Shown here: piece after piece, positions 34,755 to 44,527 of the stretch
Layout of the letters: every line of letters begins with the position of its first letter
Position numbering within the stretch: the first letter of the stretch is position 1
Source: Streptococcus sp. 1643
GTDB taxonomy: Bacteria > Bacillota > Bacilli > Lactobacillales > Streptococcaceae
Direction: 5' to 3'
DNA length: 64,000 nucleotides
Assembly (NCBI RefSeq): GCF_006228325.1
Contig: NZ_CP040231.1
Span: 1,685,001 to 1,749,000 of the forward strand
Translations under genes and position numbers: made by a program
Notes under the pieces: generated by a model
Database searches by the model: none
The model's input: the letters and a program-made list of their open reading frames with translations, nothing else
Told to the model about the DNA's origin: nothing

Positions 34755-34891
34755 GTTCAAGCTTTAACTCCATAGGGCGATGTAATGAGCTTAGTCTTGG
34801 CCTTCGCGACCAGGACTGTTGACCAACGAGTAGTGTCTCCACTGCTTTGCGGTAGTCATCCGTATCCCTATGGTAGCCTCACCTACCGTTT
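34755..34891 (-). promoter_or_regulatory. M-box (ykoK) magnesium riboswitch
   Basis: Minus strand contains the conserved M-box core blocks in order: GTAGGTGAGGCT, GGGATACGG, TGACTACCGC, GGTCAACAG and CTATGGAGTTAAAGCTTG. These match the ykoK/M-box aptamer known to bind Mg2+ and switch off mgt genes. A terminator and the mgtA gene follow directly. Confidence 0.88.
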
Positions 34892-34900
34892 TCGTCTATC

Positions 34901-34929
34901 AGTATAAACCTTTAAAATATAAAAGTCAA
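34901..34929 (-). promoter_or_regulatory. mgtA riboswitch promoter
   Basis: Minus strand -35 TTGACT (34924-34929), 17-bp spacer, -10 TATACT (34901-34906). Start of transcription would fall just before the M-box P1 strand. Confidence 0.85.
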
Positions 34930-34947
34930 TGATTTATCTTAATTTTC

Positions 34948-36009
34948 TTAAATAACAATTAATTCCTTTGGAGCAAGGGTCAATAATTCGCAACCTGTAT
35001 CCGTAATCAAGATATCATCCTCGATACGCACCCCGTATTTTCCATCCAGATAAATACCCGGCTCATCGGTCAAGACCATACCAGATTTAATGACTTCTTT
35101 GGAAGTTTGGCTAAAGTAAGGTTCTTCGTGAATATCCAGTCCGATACCGTGTCCAATACCGTGAGTAAAGTAGTCACCATAGCCTGCATCGATGATAATA
35201 TCACGAGGGATTTTGTCAAATTCACGAAAACCTAACCCTGCCTTGGCTTGATCAATCAGAGCTTGGTTGGCTTTCAGAACCGTATTGTAAATCTCTGCCT
35301 GCTCGTCACTGACATGACCGAGGTAGATGGTCCGTGTCATATCACTGACATAGTGGTCGTAGAGACAGCCGAAGTCCATGGTGATGGCTTCTCCTGCTTC
35401 AACCGGTTTGTGCATTGGGTGGGCGTGAGGTTTGGAAGAGTTGATACCACTTGCTAAAATGGTATCAAAAGACAAGCCTGCCGCTCCTAGCTCCCGCATG
35501 CGGAAATCAAGGAAGTTGGCAATTTCAATCTCAGTTTTTCCTGGTTTGATAAAATCAAGCGCATCGCAAAAAGCTTGGTCTGAGATAGAACATGCCTTAC
35601 GAATAGTCGCAATCTCCGCCTCATCCTTAATCATACGAAGCGCTTCAACAAACTGAGTCTGTGGAAGCAAGTCGATCCCTGCAAATGCTGCCTGCATACG
35701 GTGATAATAAGAGACCGAAATCTCGTCTTCAAAACCGACGCGAGACAAGCCCATATCCTTAACAATGCCTGCAATAACAGCCAATTCATCGCGGTCAGCC
35801 ACAATCTCAAAACCTGTCACTTCTTGCTTAGCTGCAATGATATAGCGAGAGTCTGTCACCAAAATCTGACGGTCACGGCTGATAAAGACTGTTCCATTTG
35901 AACCCCAAAAACCAGTCAAATAATAGACGTTTTTAAGGTTGTTGATGATGATACCATCTAGTTCTTTTTCTTGCATTTTAGCTAGAAATGCTTGCACACG
36001 TTTATTCAT
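34948..36009 (-). CDS. pepP: M24 family Xaa-Pro aminopeptidase
   Basis: 353 residues: creatinase-like N-terminal domain (1-125) and pita-bread C-terminal domain with metal ligands in [30 protein letters not shown] and [17 protein letters not shown]. Cleaves N-terminal residues before proline; a Xaa-Pro dipeptidase (PepQ) role is the alternative. ATG overlaps the uvrA stop by 8 bp, so it is co-translated with uvrA. Confidence 0.9.
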   Translation of the reverse strand: MNKRVQAFLAKMQEKELDGIIINNLKNVYYLTGFWGSNGTVFISRDRQILVTDSRYIIAAKQEVTGFEIVADRDELAVIAGIVKDMGLSRVGFEDEISVSYYHRMQAAFAGIDLLPQTQFVEALRMIKDEAEIATIRKACSISDQAFCDALDFIKPGKTEIEIANFLDFRMRELGAAGLSFDTILASGINSSKPHAHPMHKPVEAGEAITMDFGCLYDHYVSDMTRTIYLGHVSDEQAEIYNTVLKANQALIDQAKAGLGFREFDKIPRDIIIDAGYGDYFTHGIGHGIGLDIHEEPYFSQTSKEVIKSGMVLTDEPGIYLDGKYGVRIEDDILITDTGCELLTLAPKELIVI

Positions 36010-38833
36010 GATGTAACTTTCCTTTCAAATAGTGTCCTGTGTAGCTGGCTTCATTGGCCGCTACTTCTTCTGGAGTTCCTGTTGCGATGATGGTTCCGCC
36101 ACCGACACCGCCCTCAGGTCCCAAATCGATGATATGGTCTGCCGTCTTGATGACATCCAGATTGTGCTCAATGACGAGAACAGTATTGCCATCGTCGACA
36201 AAGCGAGCTAAAACCTTGAGCAAGCGAGCGATATCCTCGGTATGAAGCCCTGTCGTCGGCTCATCCAGAATGTAGAAGGATTTTCCTGTCGAGCGTTTGT
36301 GGAGCTCACTAGCTAACTTCATACGCTGGGCTTCTCCACCTGAAAGGGTGGTAGCTGGTTGTCCTAACGTTACATAGCCCAGCCCTACATCCTTGATGGT
36401 CTGGAGTTTACGTTGAATCTTAGGAATGTGTTGGAAGAATTCCACCGCATCGTTGACGGTCATATCCAAGACCTGCGAGATATTTTTTTCCTTGTAGTGA
36501 ACTTCAAGGGTTTCACTGTTGTAGCGAGTCCCGTGGCAGACTTCACAAGCCACGTAAACATCTGGCAAGAAGTGCATCTCGATCTTGATAATCCCGTCAC
36601 CTGAGCAGGCTTCGCAACGACCACCCTTGACGTTAAAACTGAAACGGCCCTTCTTGTAGCCTCGTATCTTAGCTTCATTTGTCTGGGCAAAGAGGTCACG
36701 TATATCGTCAAAAACTCCCGTATAGGTAGCTGGGTTGGACCTCGGCGTTCGTCCAATGGGGCTCTGGTCAATATCAATTAAACGGTCTACATGCTCAATC
36801 CCTGTGATGGTCTTGAATTTACCAGGTTTGTCTGAATTACGGTTTAGCTTCTGGGCAATGGCTTTTTTGAGGATGCTGTTGATTAAGGTCGATTTTCCTG
36901 AACCTGATACACCTGTCACTGCGATGAATTTTCCTAGCGGAAAGCGAGCAGTGATATTTTGCAAGTTGTTCTCACGCGCACCTGTCACTTCGATAAAACG
37001 ACCATTTCCGGCACGGCGCTCTTCTGGTACTGGAATCGCTCGTTTTCCTGATAAGTACTGGCCTGTGATAGACTTGCTGTTGCGAGCCACCTGCTTGGGC
37101 GTTCCTGCAGCGACAATCTCTCCACCAAAAACACCAGCACCCGGACCAACATCAATCAGATAATCCGCCTCGCGCATGGTATCTTCATCGTGTTCCACCA
37201 CGATGAGAGTATTGCCCAAGTCACGCATCTTTTTCAGACTAGCAATCAGGCGGTCATTATCCCTCTGGTGGAGACCAATCGATGGCTCATCCAAGATATA
37301 GAGGACACCTGATAGGTTAGACCCAATCTGAGTCGCCAAGCGAATACGCTGACTCTCTCCACCTGATAGGGTTCCTGCCGAACGTGACAGAGTCAAATAG
37401 TTGAGTCCCACATTATTGAGGAAGGTCAAGCGATCCTTGATTTCCTTGAGAATAGGACGGGCGATGATGGCTTCATTTTCAGATAAGGTCAGCTGGCTCA
37501 CTAATTCCAAATGGTCTGCGATAGACAGGTCCGAAATTTCACCGATATGTGGTCCTTGCTCCCCACCCACACGAACAGACAAGGCCTGGTCATTGAGACG
37601 GTAGCCGTGGCAAGTTCCGCAGGTCAGCTCATTCATGTAGAGGCGCATCTGGGTGCGCGTGTAATCACTGTTAGTCTCATGGTAACGACGCTTGATATTA
37701 TTGACAACCCCCTCAAAAGGAATGTCAATATCGCGCACACCGCCAAATTCATTTTCATAGTGGAAATGGAATTCCTTGCCATCAGACCCGTAGAGAATCA
37801 AGTTTTTATCTTCTTCTGACAAGTCCTCAAAGGGCTTATCCATTTTCACTCCAAAGGCTGTCATGGCCTGCTCAAGCATGTTTGGATAGTAGTTGGATGA
37901 AATAGGATTCCAAGGTGCTAATGCTCCCTCACGCAAAGTTTTGCTGGTATCAGGAACCACCAAGTCAACATCCACCTCCAGCTTGATGCCCAAACCGTCA
38001 CACTCACTGCATGAGCCAAAAGGAGCATTAAAGGAGAAGAGACGAGGCTCTAACTCTGGTACGGTAAAACCACAAACTGGACAGGCATAGTGCTCAGAAA
38101 AGAGCAACTCCGAATCGTCCATAGTGTCGATAATCACATAACCTTCTGCGATACGAAGGGCAGCCTCAATGGAGTCAAAGAGACGGCTACGAATGCCCTC
38201 CTTGATGACAATACGGTCGACCACAACATCGATATTGTGTTGCTTGCTCTTAGACAGTTCAGGCACTTCGGTCACATCATAGACTTCCCCATCCACTCGG
38301 ACACGAACATAGCCATCTTTCTGAATCTTTTCAATGACGCTCTTATGTTGTCCTTTTTTCTTGCGGATAACAGGGGCCAAAATCTGCAAGCGTTGGCGTT
38401 CTGGCAATTCTAAGACCTTATCAACGATTTGCTCCACAGAAGAAGCCTTGATAGCCCCGTGTCCGTTGATACAGTAAGGCGTCCCCACACGTGCGTAGAG
38501 GAGACGCAGATAGTCATTGATTTCAGTCGTCGTTCCCACGGTCGAACGAGGGTTTTTGCTGGTGGTTTTCTGGTCGATGGAAATAGCTGGGCTGAGACCA
38601 TCAATGGCATCCACATCTGGTTTTTCCATATTGCCCAAGAACTGGCGAGCGTAGGCTGACAAACTCTCTACATAGCGACGTTGGCCCTCCGCATAGAGGG
38701 TATCAAAGGCCAGACTGGATTTCCCAGACCCTGACAAACCAGTCACAACAACTAGCTTGTCTCGCGGAATCTCCACATCAATATTTTTTAAGTTATGGGC
38801 ACGCGCCCCATGAATCACAATTTTATCTTGCAT
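36002..38833 (-). CDS. uvrA: Excinuclease ABC subunit A
   Basis: 943 residues from ATG 38833. An in-frame ATG at 38866 lies inside the -10 TATAAT (38865-38870), hence upstream of the transcript, and is rejected. Two ABC modules: first Walker [10 protein letters not shown] near residue 30 and [16 protein letters not shown]; second [13 protein letters not shown] and [15 protein letters not shown]. Zinc fingers CPVC...CSEC and CEAC...CEVC. Recognises bulky DNA lesions in nucleotide excision repair. Divergent from corA; operon with pepP. Confidence 0.97.
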   Translation of the reverse strand: MQDKIVIHGARAHNLKNIDVEIPRDKLVVVTGLSGSGKSSLAFDTLYAEGQRRYVESLSAYARQFLGNMEKPDVDAIDGLSPAISIDQKTTSKNPRSTVGTTTEINDYLRLLYARVGTPYCINGHGAIKASSVEQIVDKVLELPERQRLQILAPVIRKKKGQHKSVIEKIQKDGYVRVRVDGEVYDVTEVPELSKSKQHNIDVVVDRIVIKEGIRSRLFDSIEAALRIAEGYVIIDTMDDSELLFSEHYACPVCGFTVPELEPRLFSFNAPFGSCSECDGLGIKLEVDVDLVVPDTSKTLREGALAPWNPISSNYYPNMLEQAMTAFGVKMDKPFEDLSEEDKNLILYGSDGKEFHFHYENEFGGVRDIDIPFEGVVNNIKRRYHETNSDYTRTQMRLYMNELTCGTCHGYRLNDQALSVRVGGEQGPHIGEISDLSIADHLELVSQLTLSENEAIIARPILKEIKDRLTFLNNVGLNYLTLSRSAGTLSGGESQRIRLATQIGSNLSGVLYILDEPSIGLHQRDNDRLIASLKKMRDLGNTLIVVEHDEDTMREADYLIDVGPGAGVFGGEIVAAGTPKQVARNSKSITGQYLSGKRAIPVPEERRAGNGRFIEVTGARENNLQNITARFPLGKFIAVTGVSGSGKSTLINSILKKAIAQKLNRNSDKPGKFKTITGIEHVDRLIDIDQSPIGRTPRSNPATYTGVFDDIRDLFAQTNEAKIRGYKKGRFSFNVKGGRCEACSGDGIIKIEMHFLPDVYVACEVCHGTRYNSETLEVHYKEKNISQVLDMTVNDAVEFFQHIPKIQRKLQTIKDVGLGYVTLGQPATTLSGGEAQRMKLASELHKRSTGKSFYILDEPTTGLHTEDIARLLKVLARFVDDGNTVLVIEHNLDVIKTADHIIDLGPEGGVGGGTIIATGTPEEVAANEASYTGHYLKGKLHHE

Positions 38834-38864
38834 CTTTGTTCTTTCTAGTCCATTATTGCTTTCC

Positions 38865-38920
38865 ATTATACCAAAAAATGTGAAATTCTATTACCCAAAA
38901 AGCTGTTTTTATAGTATAAT
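38865..38920. promoter_or_regulatory. Divergent uvrA and corA promoters
   Basis: uvrA: extended -10 TGGTATAAT on the minus strand at 38865-38873. corA: TATAAT on the plus strand at 38915-38920, with a weak TTACCC -35 18 bp upstream. The 136-bp intergenic region contains nothing else recognised. Confidence 0.65.
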
Positions 38921-38969
38921 AGTACGGTGCAAAAAATGAATCACTGAATAGTAGGAAAGGATAGGGGAT

Positions 38970-39914
38970 ATGAAACAAGTTTTTCTCTCAACAACAACTG
39001 AATTTAAAGAGATCGACACGCTTGAACCGGGTACTTGGATCAACCTCGTCAATCCTACACAAAATGAATCACTGGAAATTGCCAATGCCTTTGACATTGA
39101 CATCGCTGACCTTCGAGCACCGCTCGATGCGGAAGAAATGTCCCGTATTACCATCGAAGATGAGTATACTTTGATCATCGTGGACGTTCCCATCACAGAG
39201 GAAAGAAACAATCGTACCTACTACGTTACGATTCCGCTGGGGATTATCATCACCGAGGAAACCATTATCACCACCTGCTTGGAATCCCTCCCCGTTCTCG
39301 ATGTCTTTATCAACCGTAGACTGCGCAATTTCTACACCTTCATGCGTTCACGCTTTATCTTCCAGATTCTCTATCGCAACGCCGAACTTTACCTTACGGC
39401 CCTTCGTTCGATCGACCGTAAGAGTGAACAAATCGAAAGTCAACTTCACAAATCCACTCGAAACGAAGAGCTGATCGAGCTCATGGAATTGGAAAAGACC
39501 ATCGTCTATTTCAAGGCCTCACTGAAGACGAACGAGCGCGTGATTAAGAAATTGACTAGCGCAACTAGCAATATCAAGAAATACCTAGAAGACGAAGACC
39601 TACTCGAAGACACTCTGATTGAAACCCAACAGGCCATCGAGATGGCAGATATCTATGGAAATGTCCTTCACTCTATGACAGAGACCTTTGCCTCTATCAT
39701 TTCCAATAACCAGAACAATATCATGAAAACTTTGGCTCTCGTGACCATTGTCATGTCTGTCCCAACCATGATCTTCTCAGCCTATGGGATGAACTTCAAG
39801 GATAATGAAATCCCTCTGAACGGTGAGCCGCACGCCTTCTGGTTAATCGTCTTTATCGCCTTTGCTATGAGTGTTTCGCTCACTCTCTATCTCATCCATA
39901 AAAAATGGTTCTAA
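38970..39914 (+). CDS. corA: CorA family Mg2+ transporter
   Basis: 314 residues. Large N-terminal cytosolic domain, long coiled helix (about 135-240), then two C-terminal TM segments with the selectivity motif GMN at 273-275 (SAYGMNFKDNEIPLNG) between them. Pentameric channel for divalent cations, mainly Mg2+ (some members Co2+). Followed after 11 bp by a DUF1129 gene. Its closeness to mgtA behind an M-box is notable but the two are on opposite strands. Confidence 0.93.
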   Translation: MKQVFLSTTTEFKEIDTLEPGTWINLVNPTQNESLEIANAFDIDIADLRAPLDAEEMSRITIEDEYTLIIVDVPITEERNNRTYYVTIPLGIIITEETIITTCLESLPVLDVFINRRLRNFYTFMRSRFIFQILYRNAELYLTALRSIDRKSEQIESQLHKSTRNEELIELMELEKTIVYFKASLKTNERVIKKLTSATSNIKKYLEDEDLLEDTLIETQQAIEMADIYGNVLHSMTETFASIISNNQNNIMKTLALVTIVMSVPTMIFSAYGMNFKDNEIPLNGEPHAFWLIVFIAFAMSVSLTLYLIHKKWF

Positions 39915-39925
39915 GAGGAATCCCT

Positions 39926-40603
39926 ATGTCTCAGATTGATCTACAAAAATTAACTAAGAAAAACCAAGAGTTTATCCACATCGCTACCCAACAATTTATC
40001 AAAGATGGTAAAACAGACGCTGAAATCAAGGCCGTCTTTGAGGAAGTCATTCCTAAAATCCTTGAAGAGCAAGCCAAAGGAACGACAGCTCGTTCCCTCT
40101 ACGGCGCTCCAACTCACTGGGCCCATAGCTTCACTGTCAAGGAGCAATATGAAAAAGAGCATCCAAAAGAAAATGACGATCCAAAACTCATGATTATGGA
40201 CTCAGCCCTTTTTATCACTAGTCTCTTTGCATTAGTTAGCGCTCTGACTACCTTCTTCTCTACAGATCAGGCTATTGGCTATGGGTTGATTACCCTCTTG
40301 TTGGTTGGACTTGTAGGAGGACTTGCCTTCTACTTGATGTACTACTTTGTCTACCAGTATTATGGACCAGACACAGACCGTAGCCAACGTCCTCCATTCT
40401 GGAAATCAATCCTCGTTATCCTGGCCTCTATGGTCCTTTGGTTGGTTGTCTTCTTTGCAACAAGCTTCCTACCAACCAGCCTCAATCCAGTCCTTGCTCC
40501 ATTGCCTTTGGCTATCCTGGGAGCTGCCCTTCTCGCCCTTCGCTTCTATCTCAAGAAACGTTTCAACATCCGAAGTGCAAGCGCGGGCCCATCACGTTAT
40601 TAA
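39926..40603 (+). CDS. DUF1129 family membrane protein
   Basis: 225 residues from ATG 39926 (MSQIDLQKLTKKNQEFIHIA), chosen for the AGAGG site. N-terminal cytosolic helical region of about 95 residues, then four TM segments (about 95-215). DUF1129 proteins have no assigned function. Tightly spaced after corA, 15 bp before the TfoX-N gene. Confidence 0.8.
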   Translation: MSQIDLQKLTKKNQEFIHIATQQFIKDGKTDAEIKAVFEEVIPKILEEQAKGTTARSLYGAPTHWAHSFTVKEQYEKEHPKENDDPKLMIMDSALFITSLFALVSALTTFFSTDQAIGYGLITLLLVGLVGGLAFYLMYYFVYQYYGPDTDRSQRPPFWKSILVILASMVLWLVVFFATSFLPTSLNPVLAPLPLAILGAALLALRFYLKKRFNIRSASAGPSRY

Positions 40604-40618
40604 GAAAAGTGAAAAGCT

Positions 40619-40966
40619 ATGGCATATAGTCAATCCTTAGCTCAGCAGATTCGAAAAATTCTAGCGCTCAAACTTCCTCCCCAAATTTTCGAAGAAGAGT
40701 TAGAAGAAAAGAAACTGTTTGGTGGCCTTGCCTTTATGATTCGTGGGAAAATGGTCCTTACAGTCAGTTCCAGAAAAGACGAGCTGGTTATGGTGAGAAT
40801 TGGCAAAGAAATGGAAAAGCAAGTTCTACCCCGAACAGGAGCTCGTACTACATTGATGAGAGGGCGACCTTATCATGGCTATATAGACCTAGATATCGAA
40901 GGTCAAAAAGAACTTCCTTACTGGATTGATTTAGCTCTCTCCTATAATCAAGAGTTGACCAAGTAA
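40619..40966 (+). CDS. TfoX N-terminal-domain protein
   Basis: 115 residues matching the TfoX/Sxy N-terminal domain (KKLFGGLAFMIRGKMVLTV; TLMRGRPYHGYIDL). In gamma-proteobacteria Sxy/TfoX controls competence; stand-alone N-terminal-domain proteins in Firmicutes have no known role. Last gene of the corA unit; a terminator follows. Confidence 0.8.
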   Translation: MAYSQSLAQQIRKILALKLPPQIFEEELEEKKLFGGLAFMIRGKMVLTVSSRKDELVMVRIGKEMEKQVLPRTGARTTLMRGRPYHGYIDLDIEGQKELPYWIDLALSYNQELTK

Positions 40967-40993
40967 CTCATATCTAGCGAGATTAGAAAAACG

Positions 40994-41022
40994 AAAAGCA
41001 ACTGCACAGGCGGTTGCTTTTT
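40994..41022 (+). terminator. Terminator after the TfoX-N gene
   Basis: AAAAGCAAC / GTTGCTTTT stem with T-run on the plus strand. Confidence 0.75.
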
Positions 41023-41103
41023 CACTTGCTTTCTTGAAATTCAATAGAACTTCTGAGTCTGATTCTTATAGTTTTCTTTCATCTTTTGTGATAAAATAGG
41101 CTC

Positions 41104-41208
41104 ATACTCAATGAAAATCAAAGAGCAAACTAGGAAGCTAGCCGCAGGCTGTACTTAAGTACGGCAAGGCAAAGCTGACGTGGTTTGAATTTGATTTTCG
41201 AAGAGTAT
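41104..41208. repeat. BOX element (boxA-boxC, no boxB)
   Basis: Plus strand starts ATACTCAATGAAAATCAAAG, continues with CTAGGAAGCTAGCCGCAGGCTG (boxC, inverted), then CGGCAAGGCAAAGCTGACGTGG (boxA, inverted) and ends TTCGAAGAGTAT. The ends form an inverted repeat and a CTTAAG palindrome lies between the boxes. This is the classic pneumococcal/mitis BOX repeat in its shortest form. It sits directly before the S66 peptidase gene. Confidence 0.92.
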
Positions 41209-41233
41209 CAATCTATTTCTAGGAGGATGAGAT

Positions 41234-42268
41234 ATAGTTTCTACTATTGGTATTGTTAGTTTGTCTAGTGGCATTATCGGAGAGAATTTTGTCAAACACG
41301 AAGTCGACTTGGGTCTCCAACGTCTCAAGGATTTGGGACTCAATCCTGTCTTTTTGCCCCATTCGCTAAAAGGGTTAGACTTTAGCAAGGACCATCCGGA
41401 GGCACGTGCAGAGGATTTGATGCAGGCCTTTTCTGATGATAGCATCAACATGATCCTATGTGCCATCGGTGGGGATGATACCTATCGCTTGCTACCTTAT
41501 CTTTTTGAAAACGACCAGCTTCAAAAGGTTATCAAGCCAAAGATTTTTCTTGGCTTCTCGGATACTACTATGAACCACCTTATGTTGCACAAACTAGGGG
41601 TCAAGACTTTTTATGGGCAATCCTTTCTAGCAGACATTTGTGAATTGGACAAGGAGATGTTGCCCTATAGCTTTCACTACTTTAAAGAACTGATTGAGAC
41701 TGGAAGAATCTCAGAAATCCGCCCTAGCGACGTTTGGTATGAGGAACGAACTGATTTTAGTCCCAAGGCCCTGGGAACAGCTCGTATCAGTCATGTAAAT
41801 ACAGGCTTTGATTTGTTACAAGGAAATACCCAGTTTGAGGGAGAAATTCTCGGCGGTTGCCTTGAATCCCTCTATGATATCTTTGACAATTCTCGATACG
41901 TAGATAGCACGGAGCTCTGCCAAAAGTACAAACTCTTCCCTGACTTATCCGACTGGGAAGGAAAGATTCTTTTGTTAGAAACAAGCGAAGAGAAGCCTGA
42001 GCCGGAAAACTTCAAAAAGATGGTGCTGGCTTTGAAAGAAACTGGGGTATTTGAGGTCATCAGTGGACTCTTGGTCGGAAAGCCAATGGATGAAGCCTTC
42101 TATGACGACTATAAAGAGGCACTAATGAGCATCGTTGACAGCAATATCCCAATTGTCTATAATCTAAACGTTGGGCACGCCACACCAAGAGCCATTGTAC
42201 CCTTTGGCGTCTATGCTTATGTGGATGCAAAAGAGCAAGTCATTCGCTTTGACTATAACAAAAAATAA
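41234..42268 (+). CDS. S66 family LD-carboxypeptidase-like protein, start codon apparently ATA
   Basis: About 344 residues if read from ATA 41234, 7 bp after a perfect AGGAGG; the first ordinary start in frame is TTG 41261 (335 aa), which would remove the N-terminal strand VSTIGIVSLSSG conserved in the family and lacks its own ribosome-binding site. Family blocks: nucleophile region CAIGGDDTYRLLPYL, LGGCLESLYDI, and NVGHATPRAIVPFGV with the catalytic His. S66 enzymes cleave LD bonds in peptidoglycan tetrapeptides or microcin-type substrates. Preceded by a BOX element. Confidence 0.8.
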   Translation: MVSTIGIVSLSSGIIGENFVKHEVDLGLQRLKDLGLNPVFLPHSLKGLDFSKDHPEARAEDLMQAFSDDSINMILCAIGGDDTYRLLPYLFENDQLQKVIKPKIFLGFSDTTMNHLMLHKLGVKTFYGQSFLADICELDKEMLPYSFHYFKELIETGRISEIRPSDVWYEERTDFSPKALGTARISHVNTGFDLLQGNTQFEGEILGGCLESLYDIFDNSRYVDSTELCQKYKLFPDLSDWEGKILLLETSEEKPEPENFKKMVLALKETGVFEVISGLLVGKPMDEAFYDDYKEALMSIVDSNIPIVYNLNVGHATPRAIVPFGVYAYVDAKEQVIRFDYNKK

Positions 42269-42341
42269 ACAATTTCTCCATTTTTATGCTTTTGTATTGA
42301 TTTTCGCTAATTTCTATGATATCTTTTTGAAGGAGGTGTAT

Positions 42342-42605
42342 ATGACTAAACAAAAAATAAATCAAATTGTCGGTTCAATCGGGGCCTTTATCGGGATTAT
42401 TGTATTTATCGCCTACATCCCACAAATTTTTGCCAATTTACAAGGCAACAAAGCTCAACCATTCCAGCCTTTATCCGCAGCAGTATCTTGTTTAATTTGG
42501 GTTATTTATGGATGGACAAAAGAACCTAAGAAGGATTGGATACTAATTATTCCAAACTCAGCTGGCGTTGTCTTAGGTGGACTGACATTTCTTACTGCAC
42601 TATAA
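42342..42605 (+). CDS. SemiSWEET family sugar transporter
   Basis: 87 residues, three TM segments, PQ-loop motif IAYIPQIFANL. The open frame begins far upstream, but ATG 42342 has AAGGAGGTG at ideal spacing. SemiSWEETs dimerise to form a sugar uniporter; substrate here unknown. Followed by a bidirectional terminator shared with the convergent CPBP gene. Confidence 0.85.
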   Translation: MTKQKINQIVGSIGAFIGIIVFIAYIPQIFANLQGNKAQPFQPLSAAVSCLIWVIYGWTKEPKKDWILIIPNSAGVVLGGLTFLTAL

Positions 42606-42624
42606 AAGTTACTAGCATATAATC

Positions 42625-42654
42625 AAAAAGCTGAGAGGAGATTCTCAGCTTTTT
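42625..42654. terminator. Bidirectional terminator, SemiSWEET / CPBP protease
   Basis: AAAAAGCTGAGA / TCTCAGCTTTTT with a 6-nt loop, between convergent genes. Confidence 0.85.
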
Positions 42655-42676
42655 CTCTTGTATAACTACTAAAACG

Positions 42677-43351
42677 TCACATACTACTGATAACTAAAAT
42701 AATCAAGGGAAGGCTATTGCCTAACATATGAACAACTAGAGGATAATAAATATTCTCTTTTTCTTTCACATAGATGATAGAAAAGGCAATGCCTCCACCT
42801 AGATAACCGACTGCACTGACCCACTCTGATAAAGCCAAACTGTGCATATGAGTCAGAGCAAAAACAAGTCCTACCAGAAGAATGCTTAGCCAACTTGACA
42901 GACGTTTCTGCAAGTGATGTAACAAGAGCTGACGGAAAAAGAGTTCTTCCACAAAAGGTCCTATGATACAGGCGAAAACTGCTATCAGTATTGGTTGTTC
43001 TTGAAAGGTACTTTGAATATTCGACTGGTTTAGACCTTGTCCGACTAGCCCAAAAAACTGCTTCAACATCTCTGATACAAATTCAAAGACAAAAGTCATC
43101 AGAAAGAGAAAGAGCCATCCTGTTAAGACGCAAAAGAAGAATTTCCTTTTAGTCTTTCTAATCTCATTCCATTGTTTGATCAATCGATCCTTAAACAAGA
43201 AAGAGCCATATAGAGCTAGTACTACATAAACTAGATAATTTGCAATAGCAGATGGCATCAAGAAAGCCAGCAATTTAACTCCATCAAATACAAAGAGAAC
43301 TGTATAGAGAATCGCAAAAATCAGAATTCCCTTATTTTTGTTAGACATCAT
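42677..43351 (-). CDS. CPBP family intramembrane glutamic endopeptidase
   Basis: 224 residues, about seven TM segments. EEXXXR motif at residues 135-140 (VEELFFRQLL), His168/170 in FALTHMHS, and a third His in YPLVVHMLGN. This family includes Rce1-like proteases and bacteriocin-immunity (Abi) proteins. No bacteriocin genes are adjacent. Starts 1 bp after tag, so it is the last gene of the MFS-ruvA-tag unit. Confidence 0.85.
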   Translation of the reverse strand: MMSNKNKGILIFAILYTVLFVFDGVKLLAFLMPSAIANYLVYVVLALYGSFLFKDRLIKQWNEIRKTKRKFFFCVLTGWLFLFLMTFVFEFVSEMLKQFFGLVGQGLNQSNIQSTFQEQPILIAVFACIIGPFVEELFFRQLLLHHLQKRLSSWLSILLVGLVFALTHMHSLALSEWVSAVGYLGGGIAFSIIYVKEKENIYYPLVVHMLGNSLPLIILVISSM

Positions 43352-43912
43352 TTAATTCCCCTTCCACTCACAATCATTCTCGTGGTCATCAACTAACCCT
43401 GCTGCTTGTAGAAAAGATAAAACGGCAACTGGGCCTGTGAACTTGAATCCTTGTTTTTTTAGATCTTTAGCCAATTTTTCAGACAAGGCTGTTTTAGCAG
43501 GTGCTAGGTGATAGTCAGGAACATCATTCACGATCGTTTTCCCCTTAACAAAGGACCAGAGATAAGCATCAAAAGAGCCAAAGGTTTTCTGGATTTGTAA
43601 AAATGCTTGGGCGTTGGCACGCGTCGCAAAGAGCTTGGCACGATTTCGGATGATGGCTGGATTCTCTAACAAGGCTTCCAACTCCCCATCTGTCATTTCC
43701 GCGACCGCTTGAATTTGATAGCCATGAAATGCTTCTCGGAAAGCCTGGCGTTTGTTGAGTACCGTTTCCCAAGACAGACCAGCCTGATAAGTCTCCATAC
43801 AGAGCAGTTCAAAAAGAGCGCGGTCATCATGAAGGGGTTGCCCCCACTCCTCATCATGATAGGCTAGATATAAGGGATTATTCATTTTTACCCAACCACA
43901 GCGTTTTGGCAT
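43352..43912 (-). CDS. tag: DNA-3-methyladenine glycosylase I
   Basis: 186 residues; begins MPKRCGWVKMNNPLYLAYHDEEWG with the Cys and His that bind zinc, continued by the HhH-fold core (YQAGLSWETVLNKRQAFREAF). Removes 3-methyladenine in base excision repair. Between ruvA (9 bp) and the CPBP gene. Confidence 0.95.
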   Translation of the reverse strand: MPKRCGWVKMNNPLYLAYHDEEWGQPLHDDRALFELLCMETYQAGLSWETVLNKRQAFREAFHGYQIQAVAEMTDGELEALLENPAIIRNRAKLFATRANAQAFLQIQKTFGSFDAYLWSFVKGKTIVNDVPDYHLAPAKTALSEKLAKDLKKQGFKFTGPVAVLSFLQAAGLVDDHENDCEWKGN

Positions 43913-43921
43913 ATTATACTC

Positions 43922-44515
43922 CTATTTGACCAACATCTTAAGGGCCGACTTGATATAGTTCTCAGCTGTATCTGTCGTTCCTTCAAAGAATTTCTTGATT
44001 TTCTTGAGCTCTGTCGCCTTGTAGCCCAGTGCCAGCATGGCTTCCATAGCTTCTTCCAGTTCTTGGTTTTCAGCGCTGGTTTGTACTGCGACCTTGGAAG
44101 GAAGGTCATCACTAGCCACGACTACCTTGCCTTCCAAGTCCAGCACCATCTGCTGGGCTGTTTTCTTGCCAATTTTAGGGAACTTGGTCAAGTAGGTGAT
44201 GTTCTTAGTCTCGATCGCTTGAACCAAGCCAGCATTGTCATCAGCTGCGATGATAGCAAGAGCTGACACAGGACCAATCCCTGAGACCGAGATCAGACTG
44301 AGAAAGAGCTTTTTCTCATCTTCTGAGCGAAAACCGTAGAGCAGATGGGCATCCTCACGAACAACTTGGTGCACATAAATCTGAGTTTCTTGATTGACCT
44401 GACCTGAGTAGGCATAGGGATTGGCTACATGCAAGATATAACCGATACCATTTGCCTCAAGGATGATATATTTAGCAGTGATTTTGGTAATGATTCCTTT
44501 TAGATATTCGTACAT
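43922..44515 (-). CDS. ruvA: Holliday junction DNA helicase subunit RuvA
   Basis: 197 residues from ATG 44515 ([20 protein letters not shown]). N-terminal OB fold, two HhH motifs ([31 protein letters not shown]) and C-terminal RuvB-binding domain from about residue 150. An upstream GTG at 44524 lies within the ribosome-binding region. Begins 12 bp after the MFS gene. ruvB is not in the window. Confidence 0.96.
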   Translation of the reverse strand: MYEYLKGIITKITAKYIILEANGIGYILHVANPYAYSGQVNQETQIYVHQVVREDAHLLYGFRSEDEKKLFLSLISVSGIGPVSALAIIAADDNAGLVQAIETKNITYLTKFPKIGKKTAQQMVLDLEGKVVVASDDLPSKVAVQTSAENQELEEAMEAMLALGYKATELKKIKKFFEGTTDTAENYIKSALKMLVK

Positions 44516-44527
44516 AATTTTCACTTT

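Noticed and set aside
38090..38413. Plus-strand 107-aa ORF (and other long ORFs opposite uvrA, mutL, rpoA and the ribosomal genes)
   Set aside because: Shadow frames of strongly conserved minus-strand genes, without ribosome-binding sites or recognisable domains.
38834..38866. Longer uvrA start at ATG 38866
   Set aside because: This ATG is part of the -10 hexamer TATAAT, so it would be upstream of the transcription start; ATG 38833 gives the family length of 943.
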